NCBI GenBank assembly: GCA_963777975.1
Contig: CAVZSO010000002.1
Coordinates: 186,001-250,000 of the forward strand
DNA from: CSP1-4 sp963777975
Lineage (GTDB): Bacteria; Chloroflexota; Limnocylindria; Limnocylindrales; CSP1-4
Reading direction: 5' to 3'
Length of the DNA: 64,000 nt
Made by a program: the position numbers and the translations under genes. The notes under the pieces are model-generated. The model saw nothing but the letters and a program-made list of their open reading frames with translations. It searched no databases and was not told where the DNA came from. Positions within the stretch are counted from its first letter, which is position 1. Every line of letters starts with the position of its first letter. This document shows, piece by piece, positions 44,186-54,931 of this stretch.

Positions 44186-45869
44186 TCAGCGACCGGGCAG
44201 CGGCCGCGGCTGCGCCGGACCGGGACCCTCACCGGCCAGCAGCCGGCGATGGAAGCTGACCGGCAGGCTGCCGGCATAGATGAGCGCGTCGTGGAAGCGT
44301 TTGAGCGAGAAGTCCGCCCCGAGTCGACGCCGCTCGTCATCTCGGAGTCTCAGGATCATGACCTTGCCCAGCAGGTAGCTGAGCTGGTAGGTCGGCGTCG
44401 AGGTGTAGCGCTCGACCTCTGCCACGGCGTTGGGGCGTTCGAAGCCGGTGTGGCGGATGAGGAAGTCGATGGCGTCGGCGACGGAGATCTCGCCTCGATG
44501 GAGACGGACGTCGAGGATGATCCGGCAGGCGCGCCAGATGGCGTCCGTGTGGAGCATCAGACGAAAGGGCGGCGCATCGTCGAAGCCCTCCTCGCGCATG
44601 ACCTGCTCGCTGTACATGCCCCAGCCCTCGGTGAACTCGGGCGCGTCGGCGATCGCCCGGATGAGGCTGGGATGGGTGATCGCCGCGGTCAGCTGCAGGT
44701 GGTGGCCCGGGAACGCCTCGTGGATGCTGGTGTTGCTGATCGACGCGCGGTTGTGCTCGCGCATCGCGGCCGGATCGCCGTCGACGGACGGCGTCACGAT
44801 GTAGACGCCGGTCGGGTCGCGGTCGAAGCGCGGCGGATCGAAGTAGGCCGCGAACGGCATCACGTTGCGCAGGTATTCGGGCGTGGCGATGACCTCGAGG
44901 CGCTCCCCGTCGGGGATCGTCACCAGGTCGTGCTCGACGAGGTGGTCGCGGGCGCGGAACATCGCCACGCGGTACTCCTCGAGGGCGTCCTCGAAGGTCG
45001 CGGGGTGGTCGGCCTTGACCCGAGCCAGCACTTCGGGCTCGGATGCGTCGGGATCGATCTCTGCCGCGACGGCGACCCGGGCCGCCTGCTGTTCGGCCAG
45101 CTGCGCCTCGCCGATCTCCAGGATCGCGTCCGTCGTCAGGCCGTCGAAGGCGCGCAGCGCGACGAGCTCGTCATACGGCCTCAGAGCCCAGGGCGAAGTC
45201 GTCACCGTCGGGATCGATGGTCGATGACAGCCATGCCTCGTAGGTCGTCAGGGCGTCCTGGGCGCTGGCGATGGCGGTCCGAAGGCGACGCTGTCGGGCG
45301 TCTCCTGCCGACCATGTCTGTCCTGCCGCGGCAGCGATCTCGTCGAAGAAGCTCGGCAGCTGGCGCGAGGACTCCAGCTCGAGGGTATCCCAGCGAGCGA
45401 CGCGCTGGCCACGCAGGACGTCCGGTTGCTGCGCCAGCACGCGCGGAGCTTCTTCGAGGCGTCCGGCGATCGCCTCCAGTCGGTCGGAGAGCGGTGCGAA
45501 GTCGCGCGCGAAGAGCGCGAAGAGGCCGTCGCCGATCTCGTCGACGGCGGCCGGGCGACGCTCCCATGCGCGCAGGTCGGCGGTCGTGAAGAGATCCTTG
45601 CGCGCCTGCCAGAGCGCGATGTCGCGCTCGAAGGCGGCCGACGCCGAGAGCCCCGCCGCGTCGAGGGCCTCGAGCGACGCGATGTACGCCCGGGTTTCGT
45701 CGATGTCCACCTCGGCCGCCTCTCGCGAGATGTCCCCCAGGCGGTCATCGTGGTCATGGCGGCCGAGGAAGGTGGCGGCCACCGGTCGACGGGCGACGAG
45801 GGACTCGAATCGCGACGCGGCGAGCGCCTCGAGGTCGGCGTCCAGCGGTCCGGGCGGAAGGTCGGGCAC
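44186..45869 (-). CDS. DUF885 putative metallopeptidase (one frame change)
   Basis: About 560 residues after bridging a shift near 45190, where DGDDFALGSE continues as RYDELVALRAFDGLT in the next frame. The zinc-site HEAFPGHHLQ and the distal EGWGMYSEQV are those of DUF885 proteins, a gluzincin-like family with proposed carboxypeptidase activity. GTG 45869 has AGGAGAG upstream. There is no signal peptide, so it is probably cytoplasmic. It is followed by hisA after 15 nt. Confidence 0.8.
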
Positions 45870-45899
45870 GGTCTCTCCTGGTCTGGCGATGGGCTGTGG

Positions 45900-46904
45900 T
45901 CAGTGGCCGCCCTTGAACGAGGCGTCGACGAAGTCGACGATCCGGGCGATGCCGTCGGCATCGGTGGCCACGGCCGTCGCGTCTTCCCGGTCACCCGTGA
46001 CGGTCCACGTCGTGAGGTCGGGCGCCGAATCTTCCAGGCTGCGCAGTGTAGTCGCCGGGAGGAGCGGGTCGTCCGAGCCGGCGACGAGCAAGATCGGCGC
46101 CGTCGTGCGGGTCACGGCATCGACCGCATCGGCGCTGGTCACGTCGCGACCGGTGCGGAAGAGCATGGCCACCAGCGTCGCCCAATCGGCAGGCCAGGCG
46201 AGCGGCACGTCGTCGGCTTCGAGCTGGGCCGCGATGGCATCGGCCACGCGCGGCCAGGGGGCGATGGCGACGATGCCGTCGACGCGCGAGTCTCCGCTCG
46301 CGGCGGCCAGCGCAGCCGAGGCTCCGAGGCCGACGCCGACGAGGGCGATCCGGGTGTCGCCGTCCTTGACGACGGCATCGATGGCCGCTCGGACGTCCTC
46401 CGCCTCGGCCGGCCCGAGGGTCGTGGCGGCGTCGGCGCTGGCGCCGTGGCCGCGCAAGTCGAGGGTGATGACATCGTGGTCGGCGCGCAGGGCGGTCGCC
46501 AGACGTTTGAGGTCGGCTCGCTGGCCGCCGGCATCATGGACCAGGATGACCGCGGTCTTGGTCTTCTTGGCCTTGGAGGGCGTCGACCAGGCCGACAGCT
46601 CCGTGCCGTCGGCCGAGGTCAGCTCGATGACCTTGCTGCCATCCGGTGGCTTGACGTCGCTGGCGCCGCCCGAGCGCGCCGGTGGATCCACCAGGCGTCC
46701 GCTGCGATCGATCGAGACCCAGGTCAGGTAAGCGACCCCGGCCACGAGCGCGACCGCGACCACGAAGGTGATCACCGATTGCAGCGTCTCGACCGACAGG
46801 ACACGACGCCAGCGTGGTGGCTTGGGCGGAGCGTAGCGCTCCGAAAAGGACGGCTGGCTCACTCGTCCACTGGCGGGCGGCGCTCCCGAGCCGCGACCCG
46901 TCAT
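45900..46904 (-). CDS. membrane-anchored alpha/beta-hydrolase fold protein lacking the nucleophile Ser
   Basis: 334 residues from ATG 46904, with GGAGG 5 nt upstream. One membrane segment at about residues 45-65, then an extracytoplasmic alpha/beta hydrolase: VILVHDAGGQRADL, VITLDLRGHGASA, LVGVGLGASAALAAA and a late Asp strand LLVAGSDDPLLP. The nucleophile elbow, normally GxSxG, reads GVGLG, so the Ser is replaced by Gly. It may be inactive or use another residue. It lies between ltaE and the DUF885 gene. Confidence 0.75.
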   Translation of the reverse strand: MTGRGSGAPPASGRVSQPSFSERYAPPKPPRWRRVLSVETLQSVITFVVAVALVAGVAYLTWVSIDRSGRLVDPPARSGGASDVKPPDGSKVIELTSADGTELSAWSTPSKAKKTKTAVILVHDAGGQRADLKRLATALRADHDVITLDLRGHGASADAATTLGPAEAEDVRAAIDAVVKDGDTRIALVGVGLGASAALAAASGDSRVDGIVAIAPWPRVADAIAAQLEADDVPLAWPADWATLVAMLFRTGRDVTSADAVDAVTRTTAPILLVAGSDDPLLPATTLRSLEDSAPDLTTWTVTGDREDATAVATDADGIARIVDFVDASFKGGH

Positions 46905-46917
46905 CAACACCTCCGAC

Positions 46918-48030
46918 TCAGACCATGGTCGGGGCGATGCCGCACGCCTCGAGTGCGCGTGCGCAGGCGCCGATGGTGCGTTCGATATCGGCGGCCTCGA
47001 TGCCGTAGTGGGTCACCGCACGGATGGTCGTGTCGGAGAAGGGGACCATCAGGACGCCTTCGGCGCCGAGGGTCTCGAGCACACGAGCGCGCTGCTCACT
47101 CCGGCTCAGGCGGGCGGCCTGGCCGCCGCTGGCCGTGACCGAGAAGACCACGAAGTTGGTGTGCACGGTGGCGGGGTCCAGGCCCGTCACGCCGGGCATG
47201 GCCGCCAACGCGTCAGCCAGCCGACGGGCATTGGCGTGATCCTCCGCCAGGCGATCGATCATGCCCAGCGGTCCATCCGCCAGGGCGATCAGCCCAGCCG
47301 CCGCCAGGACACCAGCCTGACGCATCCCGCCGCCCAGCAGCTTGCGTGCCCGGTGTGCACGAAGGACGACGTCGCGAGGCCCAGCGACGACTGACCCGAC
47401 CGGACAGGCGAGACCCTTCGAGAGGCAGACAGAGACGGTATCGACGTCGGCCACCAGGTCGGCCGCGGGGGTCGCCAACGCGACGGCCGCGTTGAACAGG
47501 CGTGCGCCATCGACGTGGACCGGCACACCGCGCTCGTGGGCCAGGGCCGCGACCTCGGCGGTGTAGGCGGCCGGGATCGGCTGCCCACCGCGACGGCCAT
47601 TGGTGTTCTCGATGACGAGCAGGCTGGTGGCCGCGAAGTGCGCGTCGCTGGTGCCACGCCACGCCTCGCGGATGGCGTCGGGGTCCAGCGTCCCATCGGC
47701 GCGCGGCTCGATCGCTCGCAACGACGCGCCGACGACGGCCGCGTGGCCGCCCGCCTCCCAGTCGGCGTGGTGCGACCCAGCGGCCGCGATGACCTGGCCG
47801 CCGCGCGGCACCTGAGCCAGGACGCTCACCAGGTTGCCCATCGTGCCGCTGGCCACGAAGAGGGCGGCTTCCTTGCCCAGGAGCTCCGCGGCTCGGTCCT
47901 GGAGGGCATTGACGGTCGGGTCATCTCCGAAGACGTCATCGCCGAGTTCGGCCTCTGCCATCGCCCGGCGCATGGCGGGGCTAGGCAGGGTCACCGTGTC
48001 GGATCGGAGGTCGATGCGGCCGTCGGACAT
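46918..48030 (-). CDS. ltaE: low-specificity L-threonine aldolase
   Basis: 370 residues of a PLP enzyme cleaving L-threonine (and allo-threonine) to glycine and acetaldehyde. It has IDLRSDTVTLPSPAMRRAM, GDDVFGDDPTVNALQDRAAELLGKEAALF, the Asp of VHVDGARLFNA and the PLP Lys in VSVCLSKGLACPVGS. ATG 48030 is used; ATG 48039, three codons earlier, is also possible. It converges with tRNA-Asp. Confidence 0.92.
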   Translation of the reverse strand: MSDGRIDLRSDTVTLPSPAMRRAMAEAELGDDVFGDDPTVNALQDRAAELLGKEAALFVASGTMGNLVSVLAQVPRGGQVIAAAGSHHADWEAGGHAAVVGASLRAIEPRADGTLDPDAIREAWRGTSDAHFAATSLLVIENTNGRRGGQPIPAAYTAEVAALAHERGVPVHVDGARLFNAAVALATPAADLVADVDTVSVCLSKGLACPVGSVVAGPRDVVLRAHRARKLLGGGMRQAGVLAAAGLIALADGPLGMIDRLAEDHANARRLADALAAMPGVTGLDPATVHTNFVVFSVTASGGQAARLSRSEQRARVLETLGAEGVLMVPFSDTTIRAVTHYGIEAADIERTIGACARALEACGIAPTMV

Positions 48031-48111
48031 CCCGCCCATCCTACCCTGCCAGGGCGAGGGGTCAGCCGACCCTCCGAGCGTGCCGTGGGCGACGGTTCCC
48101 GTCGCACCTGC

Positions 48112-48117
48112 TACCAT
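48112..48117 (+). promoter_or_regulatory. -10-like TACCAT of tRNA-Asp
   Basis: TACCAT, 15 nt before the tRNA 5' end; weak, no clear -35. Confidence 0.35.
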
Positions 48118-48132
48118 CCGCGTTCGCCGCAC

Positions 48133-48209
48133 GGACCCGTGGTGTAGCGGCCCAACATGCCAGCCTGTCACGCTGGAGATCGCCGGTTCGAATCCGGTCG
48201 GGTCCGCCA
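48133..48209 (+). tRNA. tRNA-Asp (anticodon GTC)
   Basis: 77 nt with encoded CCA: acceptor GGACCCG/CGGGTCC, anticodon loop CTGTCAC within CCAGC/GCTGG, T-loop TTCGAAT. Unlike the tRNA-Arg gene, the CCA end is in the DNA. Confidence 0.96.
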
Positions 48210-48285
48210 GGTCCCTGTCCGCCCGAACGCGGCCGCTCGGTGCCGCGACGCACCCCTTCTGGGATGGGATGGCACAATCCGCCGC

Positions 48286-49986
48286 GTGACCCGCGACTTT
48301 CGTGGTCCGAGCTCGCAGCGTCAGGCGTCCCGTCGCCGCGAGCCGACCTTCGAGCGCCAGGCCCCCAGTGCACGCCGCATCCTCGGACTGGCCGCGCTCG
48401 TGCTGGTCATCATCGCCTCCGGCGCCTTCGTCGCCGGCGCTGTCGTCAACGGCGCCCAGCAACCGACGATCCCTGATCTGGCGGGTGCGGCATCACCGTC
48501 CGCCAGCGCGGGTGGCTTGGGTGTCGGTGGGCCCACGTCGTCGATCGGGCCGGATGCCTCGAGCGACCCGGGTGCCGAGCCGAGCCCGGAGGTCCTGCCG
48601 CCGGGCGAGGTGGCGTGGGTCCCAGTCGTCGGCTTCTGGTCGACGACCAACACCATCTCGGAGCAGGCCCTCGGCGCGGCGCTGGGCGGCGGCAGCGTCA
48701 AGTACAAGGACGTCATCGTGCCGACCGACGACGTGGCCGCGATCGAGGATGCGCTCGGCGTGACCATCGCCGGCTCCGTCAAGCGCGGGACGCCAGACGA
48801 GGTCAAGGCAGCGGTCAAGTCGGGCTCGCTCGGTCTCCTCCGTGCGTCTGACGTGACGCCCGGTGTCCGTGCGCTGGGCATCGGCAAGCAACAACTGTTC
48901 GGCATCGCGCGCACGGACTCCCTTGACACCTGGCCGCTTCGGGGCGAGGTCCAGGACCCGGTCGCCTGGGATCAGGCTCGGACCTGGACGCTGGTGGCCG
49001 GTGGCGACATCCTGCTCGATCGCGGCGTCGCCCTGGCGGTGCGCAACAAGAAGTCAGGCGTGGACTTCCCATACGACGGTGGCAGCGCCTCGATCGTGCG
49101 CGAGACGTGCTGCAACGCTACGTACGGCACCAAGACGCCGGTCACGCAGCGCGACAGCAAGGGCGGCGCGTTCCGCAAGTACCTCGCAGCAGCCGACATC
49201 GCCGTGGCCAACCTCGAGAGCCCCGTCGACAACCAGTTCGTCTATCACTCCCGAGGAACGGTCTTCTCGGGCGATCCGAAGCTGCTCGACGGCGTCGAGA
49301 ATGCCGGCTTCGATGTCGTCTCGGTCGCCAACAACCACATCCGGGACGCGGGCAGCGACGGGATCATGGAGACCGTCAAGGCCCTCAAGGCCCGCGGCAT
49401 CGCCTCATCGGGCGCCGGCAAGGGCTTCGCCAACGCCCGCAAACCGGCCATCCTCGAGACGCACGGGGTGACCGTCGCCATCTTCGGCTGCGATGCCATC
49501 GCGCACTCGTACTGGACCAGCGGCTCGGCCATCGGCTCGCGCAAGTGCGATCGGACGACGCTCGTCGCCGATATCAAGAAGGCACGCCAGAGCGCCGACG
49601 TGGTCATCGTCTACCCGCACTGGGGCATCGAGTATCGGGCGAAGCCCAGCGACAGCCAGCGCAGCCTGGCCAAGGCATGGGCCAAGGCCGGCGCCGACCT
49701 CGTCATCGGCAACCATGCCCACTGGGCGGCGGCCATGGAGGCCATCGGAGACGTCCCGGTCTGGTATGCGCTGGGCAACCTCGTCTTCGACCAGACCTGG
49801 TCGACGACGACGATGGAAGGCATCACCCTGGAGCTGACCTTCGAGGGCGAGACGCTGCGCCAGATCCGCATGCGCCCGCACCTCATCATGGACAAGGCGC
49901 AGCCCAACTTCATGGATCCGGCCGGAGATGGCGCCGCGGTCCTCAAGCAGATCCGCGACGCCTCCAAGAAGCTCTGGCCGTACTAG
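48286..49986 (+). CDS. CapA-family (PGA_cap) envelope protein
   Basis: 566 residues from GTG 48286. A basic N-terminus precedes one membrane segment (about residues 30-50), a Ser/Pro linker, then the CapA metallophosphatase-like domain: VAGGDILLDRGVAL, VANLESPVDNQ, VANNHIRDAG, PHWGIEYRAKPS and GNHAHW. These Asp/Asn/His motifs match the binuclear-metal site of calcineurin-like enzymes. CapA takes part in poly-gamma-glutamate capsule synthesis, but stand-alone homologues have other unknown envelope roles. A CACAAT box 7 nt before the start may mean a leaderless message. Confidence 0.85.
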   Translation: MTRDFRGPSSQRQASRRREPTFERQAPSARRILGLAALVLVIIASGAFVAGAVVNGAQQPTIPDLAGAASPSASAGGLGVGGPTSSIGPDASSDPGAEPSPEVLPPGEVAWVPVVGFWSTTNTISEQALGAALGGGSVKYKDVIVPTDDVAAIEDALGVTIAGSVKRGTPDEVKAAVKSGSLGLLRASDVTPGVRALGIGKQQLFGIARTDSLDTWPLRGEVQDPVAWDQARTWTLVAGGDILLDRGVALAVRNKKSGVDFPYDGGSASIVRETCCNATYGTKTPVTQRDSKGGAFRKYLAAADIAVANLESPVDNQFVYHSRGTVFSGDPKLLDGVENAGFDVVSVANNHIRDAGSDGIMETVKALKARGIASSGAGKGFANARKPAILETHGVTVAIFGCDAIAHSYWTSGSAIGSRKCDRTTLVADIKKARQSADVVIVYPHWGIEYRAKPSDSQRSLAKAWAKAGADLVIGNHAHWAAAMEAIGDVPVWYALGNLVFDQTWSTTTMEGITLELTFEGETLRQIRMRPHLIMDKAQPNFMDPAGDGAAVLKQIRDASKKLWPY

Positions 49987-50006
49987 ATCCGGCGCTCCGA
50001 AGCCGA

Positions 50007-50915
50007 TCAGCGCAGGCCGGCGAAGAGATCGTCCTCGGGCAATCGCACCTCGGCCATGCCGCGGGCCGCACGGAGGCTGAACTGCTCGTCTGGCATCAGC
50101 TCCTGCCAGTCCTCCAGCGTCAAGCCGAGGAACAGCCCGTCAAGGTGGATCTGCGTGACGTGTGCCTCGAGCGCGGCACGCTTGGCCGCGAGATAGGGCC
50201 GGACATCGATGCGCGTGGTGAGCGGCCCGCTGGCGGCGGCCATGCGCTCCGCGAACGCGGCGCGCTCGATGCGCTCCTCCTCGCTGGCGTCCTCGTCCGG
50301 CAGCCACCAGGCCTTGATGCCCCGCTCGGCCAGCCGCTCCGAGAGCTGCTCGCGCCCGCTGAAACTGAGGACCGATTCGTAGAGCTTGGCCGGCGACCAG
50401 GGCGCTGATCCATGCGCGATCTGCTCGGGGTAGGCGGTCGCGTCGCCGGCCCGCTCGAAGGCGGCCTTGGCGACCTGCGCGGCCCGGATATGGTCGGGGT
50501 GCCCGTAGCCGCCGAAGTCGTTGTAGCCGACGATCACGTCGGGCTGGACCTCGCGGACGACGCGCACGGTCCGCCCGATGGCCTCATCGAGATCCGCCTG
50601 CCAGAAGGAGGCCGGGTCGTCGTTGTCCGGCGTGCCCATCATCCCGGAGTCCTCGTAGCCCAGCAGCCGGCTCTCGATGCCGCCCAGCCGTCGCAGGGCC
50701 TCGGCCAGCTCCTCGGCGCGGATCTCCGCCAGCCGGGCGTGGTTCTCCGGCGTGTCCAGCTCGGGCACGACGATCTCGCCGTGCTCGCCGAGGTTGGAGG
50801 TCAGGCAGACCACGCGAAGGCCTTCAGCACGATAGCGAGCCATGACGCCGCCGGTGCTGATGCTCTCGTCGTCGGGGTGTGCGTGGATGGTCAGGAGGGT
50901 GAGGGGACGCGTCAT
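50007..50915 (-). CDS. PIG-L (LmbE)-family zinc deacetylase
   Basis: 302 residues. AHPDDESISTGG at residues 12-23 and GYGHPDHIRAAQV carry the zinc-binding His and Asp residues of PIG-L enzymes. The ~300-residue length and the C-terminal part are closer to the MshB/Mca mycothiol enzymes than to short LmbE proteins. A tandem GNAT protein of MshD-like architecture lies 1.7 kb away, so a thiol pathway is possible but not shown. A TATCAT box 6 nt upstream suggests a leaderless message. Confidence 0.85.
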   Translation of the reverse strand: MTRPLTLLTIHAHPDDESISTGGVMARYRAEGLRVVCLTSNLGEHGEIVVPELDTPENHARLAEIRAEELAEALRRLGGIESRLLGYEDSGMMGTPDNDDPASFWQADLDEAIGRTVRVVREVQPDVIVGYNDFGGYGHPDHIRAAQVAKAAFERAGDATAYPEQIAHGSAPWSPAKLYESVLSFSGREQLSERLAERGIKAWWLPDEDASEEERIERAAFAERMAAASGPLTTRIDVRPYLAAKRAALEAHVTQIHLDGLFLGLTLEDWQELMPDEQFSLRAARGMAEVRLPEDDLFAGLR

Positions 50916-50921
50916 CGAGCC

Positions 50922-50927
50922 ATGATA
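50922..50927 (-). promoter_or_regulatory. -10-like TATCAT 6 nt before the PIG-L gene
   Basis: TATCAT on the minus strand, 6 nt from ATG 50915, a leaderless arrangement. Confidence 0.45.
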
Positions 50928-51099
50928 GGTTGACGCACGAGGCGGGGCTGCGCAGGCCCGTCGCCATCGATCCCGCGCGGCTCCGTCATCGGTGCGGGTA
51001 TGCTTGACCTCGCCGTGAACCGTGATCCGCTCAGGTCCACCAACTCGAACTGACGGGGGAACCGCAACAGGCGCGCCGCCCGACGCGTCCAACCACCCG

Positions 51100-52576
51100 A
51101 TGGAACAAGCACAACGACCCGCGCCACCCCGCCCGCCGTTGCGCCGCTCGCGCACGCTCGCGTCGTTCCTGTCGTTCCTCATCCCCGGCACGGGTCAGCT
51201 GCTCGAGGGCCGCATCAAGGTCGGCCTCTTCTTCCTGGCCCCGTTCCTGCTCGCCATCCTGGTCGGCATCGTCGTCGCCAACGGTGATCGCGCCCAGCTG
51301 CTGGGCTTCCTCGTCCAGCCGACGCGTCCTGATGGGCGTCGCCATCCTCGACGTCCTGCTCTTCGTCTGGCGCGCGGCGGCCATCCTCGACGCGTGGTGG
51401 GGCGGCGGCTCGAAGGTCCCGCACACGATCCTGTCGACGATCGCGGTCGTCGCCCTGCTGGCCGTCACGGGCGCCACCCACTACGTCGTCGGCGCGCAGG
51501 TGATGGCCGTCCACGACACCTTCGATGCGGTCTTCTCGTCGCCCGACGGCGGCGACGTCGAGGGCGATGACGGCTTCGGTGACATCCCCGATCCGACCGA
51601 TGTGCCCAGCCCGACGCCGACCCTGCTCCCGGGCGAGACCGCTGCCCCGACGTTGGAGCCCACGCCGACGCCCTCGCCGACCCCGCGACCTGGTCCCTTG
51701 ACCGACGGTCGGCTCGACGTGCTGCTGGTCGGCGGCGACGCCGGACCCGGTCGCTGGAGCCTCCGGACGGACACGCTCATCGTGCTCAGCGTGGACGTCA
51801 AGAGCGGCGAGGCGGCGCTCTTCTCCATCCCCCGCAACATGGTCAACGTGCCGCTGCCCAAGGAGAGCCAGAACGCACGGCCATGCCATTGCTTCGATCA
51901 GTTGATCAATGGGCTGTACGTCTATGCCTCTGGCCACCCGCGCGCATTCCCCGGTAACGACGACGTCCGGGGCCTGCGCGCCGTCCAGATGACCATCGGC
52001 AACCTTGTCGGCCGCAAGCTGGACGGCATGGTCGTCGTCAAGCTCAACGGCTTCGTCAAGCTGATCGATGCCATCGGCGGCCTGGACATCAAGGTCCCGG
52101 AGGCCGTCTACGACCAGAAGTACCCGCTCGAGAACGGGAAGGGCTACGTGACGGTCTCGATCAAGAAGGGCGCGCAGCACATGAACGGGCACCGGGCGCT
52201 CATGTACGCCAGATCCCGACACATGGACTCCGACTATGGGCGCATGGAGCGCCAGCAGATCGTCCTGACCGCGCTCGGCAAGCAGCTGCTCAAGGAGCCG
52301 ATCATCGTGCGCCTGCCCGAGCTGCTCGAGATCGCCAAGGACAACCTCTGGACGAATCTCAAGACGCGTGACCTGGGCGACCTTGCCGAGCTCGCCGAAA
52401 CCGTCGACATCAAGGGCATGAAGAAGGTGCGCTTCATCCCGCCTCGCTACCCGTCATACCTCAACCGGGCCGAGATCAAGAAGATCCGCGCCGTCGTCCG
52501 GGACGTCTTCGACAACGCCGTCCCCCTCGCGACCCCGACGCCTGGGCTGCTGACGCCGACACCATACGACCGCTGA
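51100..52576 (+). CDS. LytR-CpsA-Psr (LCP) protein, cell-wall glycopolymer ligase (one frame change)
   Basis: About 490 residues. N-terminal membrane segments (FLSFLIPGTGQLLEGR, then LFFLAPFLLAILVGIVV and, after a shift near 51330, ILDVLLFVWRAAAI) are followed by a Pro/Thr/Asp linker. The LCP domain then has DVLLVGGDAGPGRWSLRTDTLIVLSVD, SIPRNMVNVPLP and ALMYARSRHMDSDYGRMERQQ. LCP enzymes attach lipid-linked glycopolymers to peptidoglycan on the outer face. The start is uncertain: ATG 51100 or GTG 51022. Confidence 0.87.
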
Positions 52577-52589
52577 CACGGCAGGAACG

Positions 52590-53628
52590 GTGGCTACGGC
52601 CCAAGGACTGTCGCCGGTGTTCCCGCCCGGATGGCGCCCGATCGACGCCGCCGATCTGCCCGCCGTCGCACGACTGGAGCACGCCGCCGACGTCGCCGAC
52701 GGCGAGCGCTTCCCTGCCAGCCTCGACGACCTGACCTCGATGCTGCTGACGCCCGGCCAGGACCTGCGGCAGATGAGCGCGACCATCGAGGATCCATCGG
52801 GCCGTCTCATCGGCTGGTGCTGGCTCGAGCCGCGCCTCGGTGGCGCGATGTGGAACCGCGTCCACGTCCATGGCTCCGTCGATCCAGGGTCCCGGGGGCG
52901 CGGTCACGGCCGGGCGCTGTTGCATTGGGCGGAAGGCCGCGCGCGAGAGGTCCTCGCCGCGACCGACGGCGCTCGACGCGACCTGGCGGATGTCCTGACC
53001 GTCCATGCGGCCGCCTCGGCCGAGAGCCGGGCGCGACTCCAGGCGCGCTGCGGCTACGCCATCGCGCGCTGGTACTGCGACATGTTCCGATCGCTCGCGG
53101 TGCCGCTCGAGCCGGCGCCCCTGCCCACGGGATACGCGCTTCATCGCCTGGACGCGGGAGCGCGACGCCGAATTCCACGCTGCCGACGTCGACGCCTTCC
53201 GGGACCACTGGGGGTCGGCACCATGGACGCCGGATGGCTGGCGCCACGAGTTCGCCGACGACGACGGCTTTCGACCGGACCTCACCGTCGGTGTCGAGCA
53301 CGCCGGCCAGGTCGTCGCCTACGTGATGATGGCGGCCTACGGCGCGGTGACCGACGACGAGGGGCAGCTCGTGGCCTGGCTGGCCCGCCTCGGGGTCCGC
53401 AGGGATCATCGCGGCCGCGGCATCGGGGCCGCGGCCATCACCCGTGCGCTGGACCTCGCACGTGCGGCCGGTTTCGGGACAGCCGGGCTGAGTGTCGATA
53501 CCGAGAGCCTGACCGGGGCGCTCCGACTCTACGAGCGGCTCGGCTTCTATCCCGTCAAGCGGCTGGCCATCGGCGTCAAGACGCTCCGTGCCGCGGGGCG
53601 CCGCGTGAGCGCCGAACGACGGTCATGA
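52590..53628 (+). CDS. tandem GNAT acetyltransferase, MshD-like architecture (one frame change)
   Basis: About 345 residues in two GNAT domains: the first with VHGSVDPGSRGRGHGRALLHWAE, the second with GVRRDHRGRGIGAAAITRALD. Mycothiol synthase MshD has the same tandem arrangement and an N-terminal GNAT that is mainly structural. The frame changes near 53160: an extra G in GCGGGAGCG breaks LDAERDAEFHAADVDAF. GTG start at 52590; the stop overlaps the next ATG (ATGA). The neighbouring PIG-L enzyme makes a thiol role plausible, but no MshA or MshC is visible. Confidence 0.78.
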
Positions 53629-54924
53629 CGGACGATCGGTCGCCAGCCGGGCCAACGGCAGGTCCGCTCTCGGGCCTCGTGGTCTGCGATCTCTCGACCG
53701 TCCTGGCGGGGCCGTACTGCACGATGCTGCTGGCTGATCTCGGTGCCGACGTCATCAAGGTCGAACCGCCCGACGGCGACGGCACGCGCGCCTGGGGGCC
53801 GCCCTTCGCGGGTGCCCCCGAGCCTGGCGTCGCGTATGCAGCCGGCGATCCGCGCGTCGATCCGACCTACACCGGGGAGTCGGCGTACTACCTCGCCATC
53901 AACCGCAACAAGCGCGGTATCCGCCTCGACCTCAAGCAGGCCCAGGGCCGCGAGGTGCTGGCGCGGCTCCTCGCCCGGAGCGACGTCATGGTCGAGAACT
54001 TCCGGGTCGGCGGCCTGGCGCGGCTGGGCTTCCCGGACGACGAGCTGGAACGCCTCAATCCACGGCTCGTCCACCTGGCCATCAGCGGGTACGGCACCGA
54101 TGGTCCACTCGCCGACCGGCCCGGCTACGACTTCATCATCCAGGCCGCCGCCGGTCTGATGTCGATCACCGGTCAGTCGGATGCGTCTGGCGGTGAGCCG
54201 ACCAAGGTCGGCGTCGCCATCAGCGACCTGTCGACCGGCATGCTTGGCGCGGTCGCCGTCCTGGCGGCCGTCAGCGGCCGTGATCGGCCAGGCTCGCCGA
54301 CGCACGGCCGTGGCCAACGGATCGACCTCAGCCTCCTGGAATCGACCGTCGCCTGGCTCGCCAACCAGGCCTCCAACCACCTCGTCGGCGGCACGGTGCC
54401 GGGCCGGATGGGCAACCAGCACCCAAACATCACACCCTACGAAACCTTTCCGACTGCCGATGGCGTGATCGCCGTCGCGGTCGGCTCCGAGCGGCAGTGG
54501 CAGCGGTTCTGCGAGGCCATCGGGCGTCCCACGCTGGCCGACGACCCGCGCTTCGTCGACAACGCCGTCCGCCTCGCCCACCGAGCCGAGCTGCGCGAGA
54601 TCCTCGTCGCCATCTTCACTGCAGCACCCTCGGCGTCGTGGCTGGCCAGGCTCGGAGCAGCCGAGGTGCCGAGCGGCCCGATCAACGACGTTGCCGCCGT
54701 CTTCAGCGACCCGCAGGTCCTGGCGCGTCGGATGGTCGAGACCGTCGAGCACCCGACCATCGGGCCGGTCCGAGTCACGGGCGTGCCCTTCAAGCTGGCT
54801 GCCACCCCGGGGGCCGTGCGCACCGCACCGCCACTGCTCGGGCAGCACACCGATGAGGTGCTGGCCTGGCTGGGCTATGACGCCCACGAGTCGGCCGCGC
54901 ATGCGCCAGGCGAAGGTGGTCTGA
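53625..54924 (+). CDS. CaiB/BaiF-type CoA transferase (family III; frame change near 3' end)
   Basis: About 433 residues: LSGLVVCDLSTVLAGPYCTMLLADLGADVIKVEPP, NRNKRGIRLDLK, LVHLAISGYGTDGPLADRPGYD, whose final Asp is the catalytic carboxylate of this family, and the C-terminal IGPVRVTGVPFKL. The open frame runs on past 54924, but one base out near 54897 it ends naturally as SARMRQAKVV at a TGA that just precedes the convergent sua5 gene. The acyl group it moves is unknown. Confidence 0.85.
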
Positions 54925-54931
54925 ATCTCTC

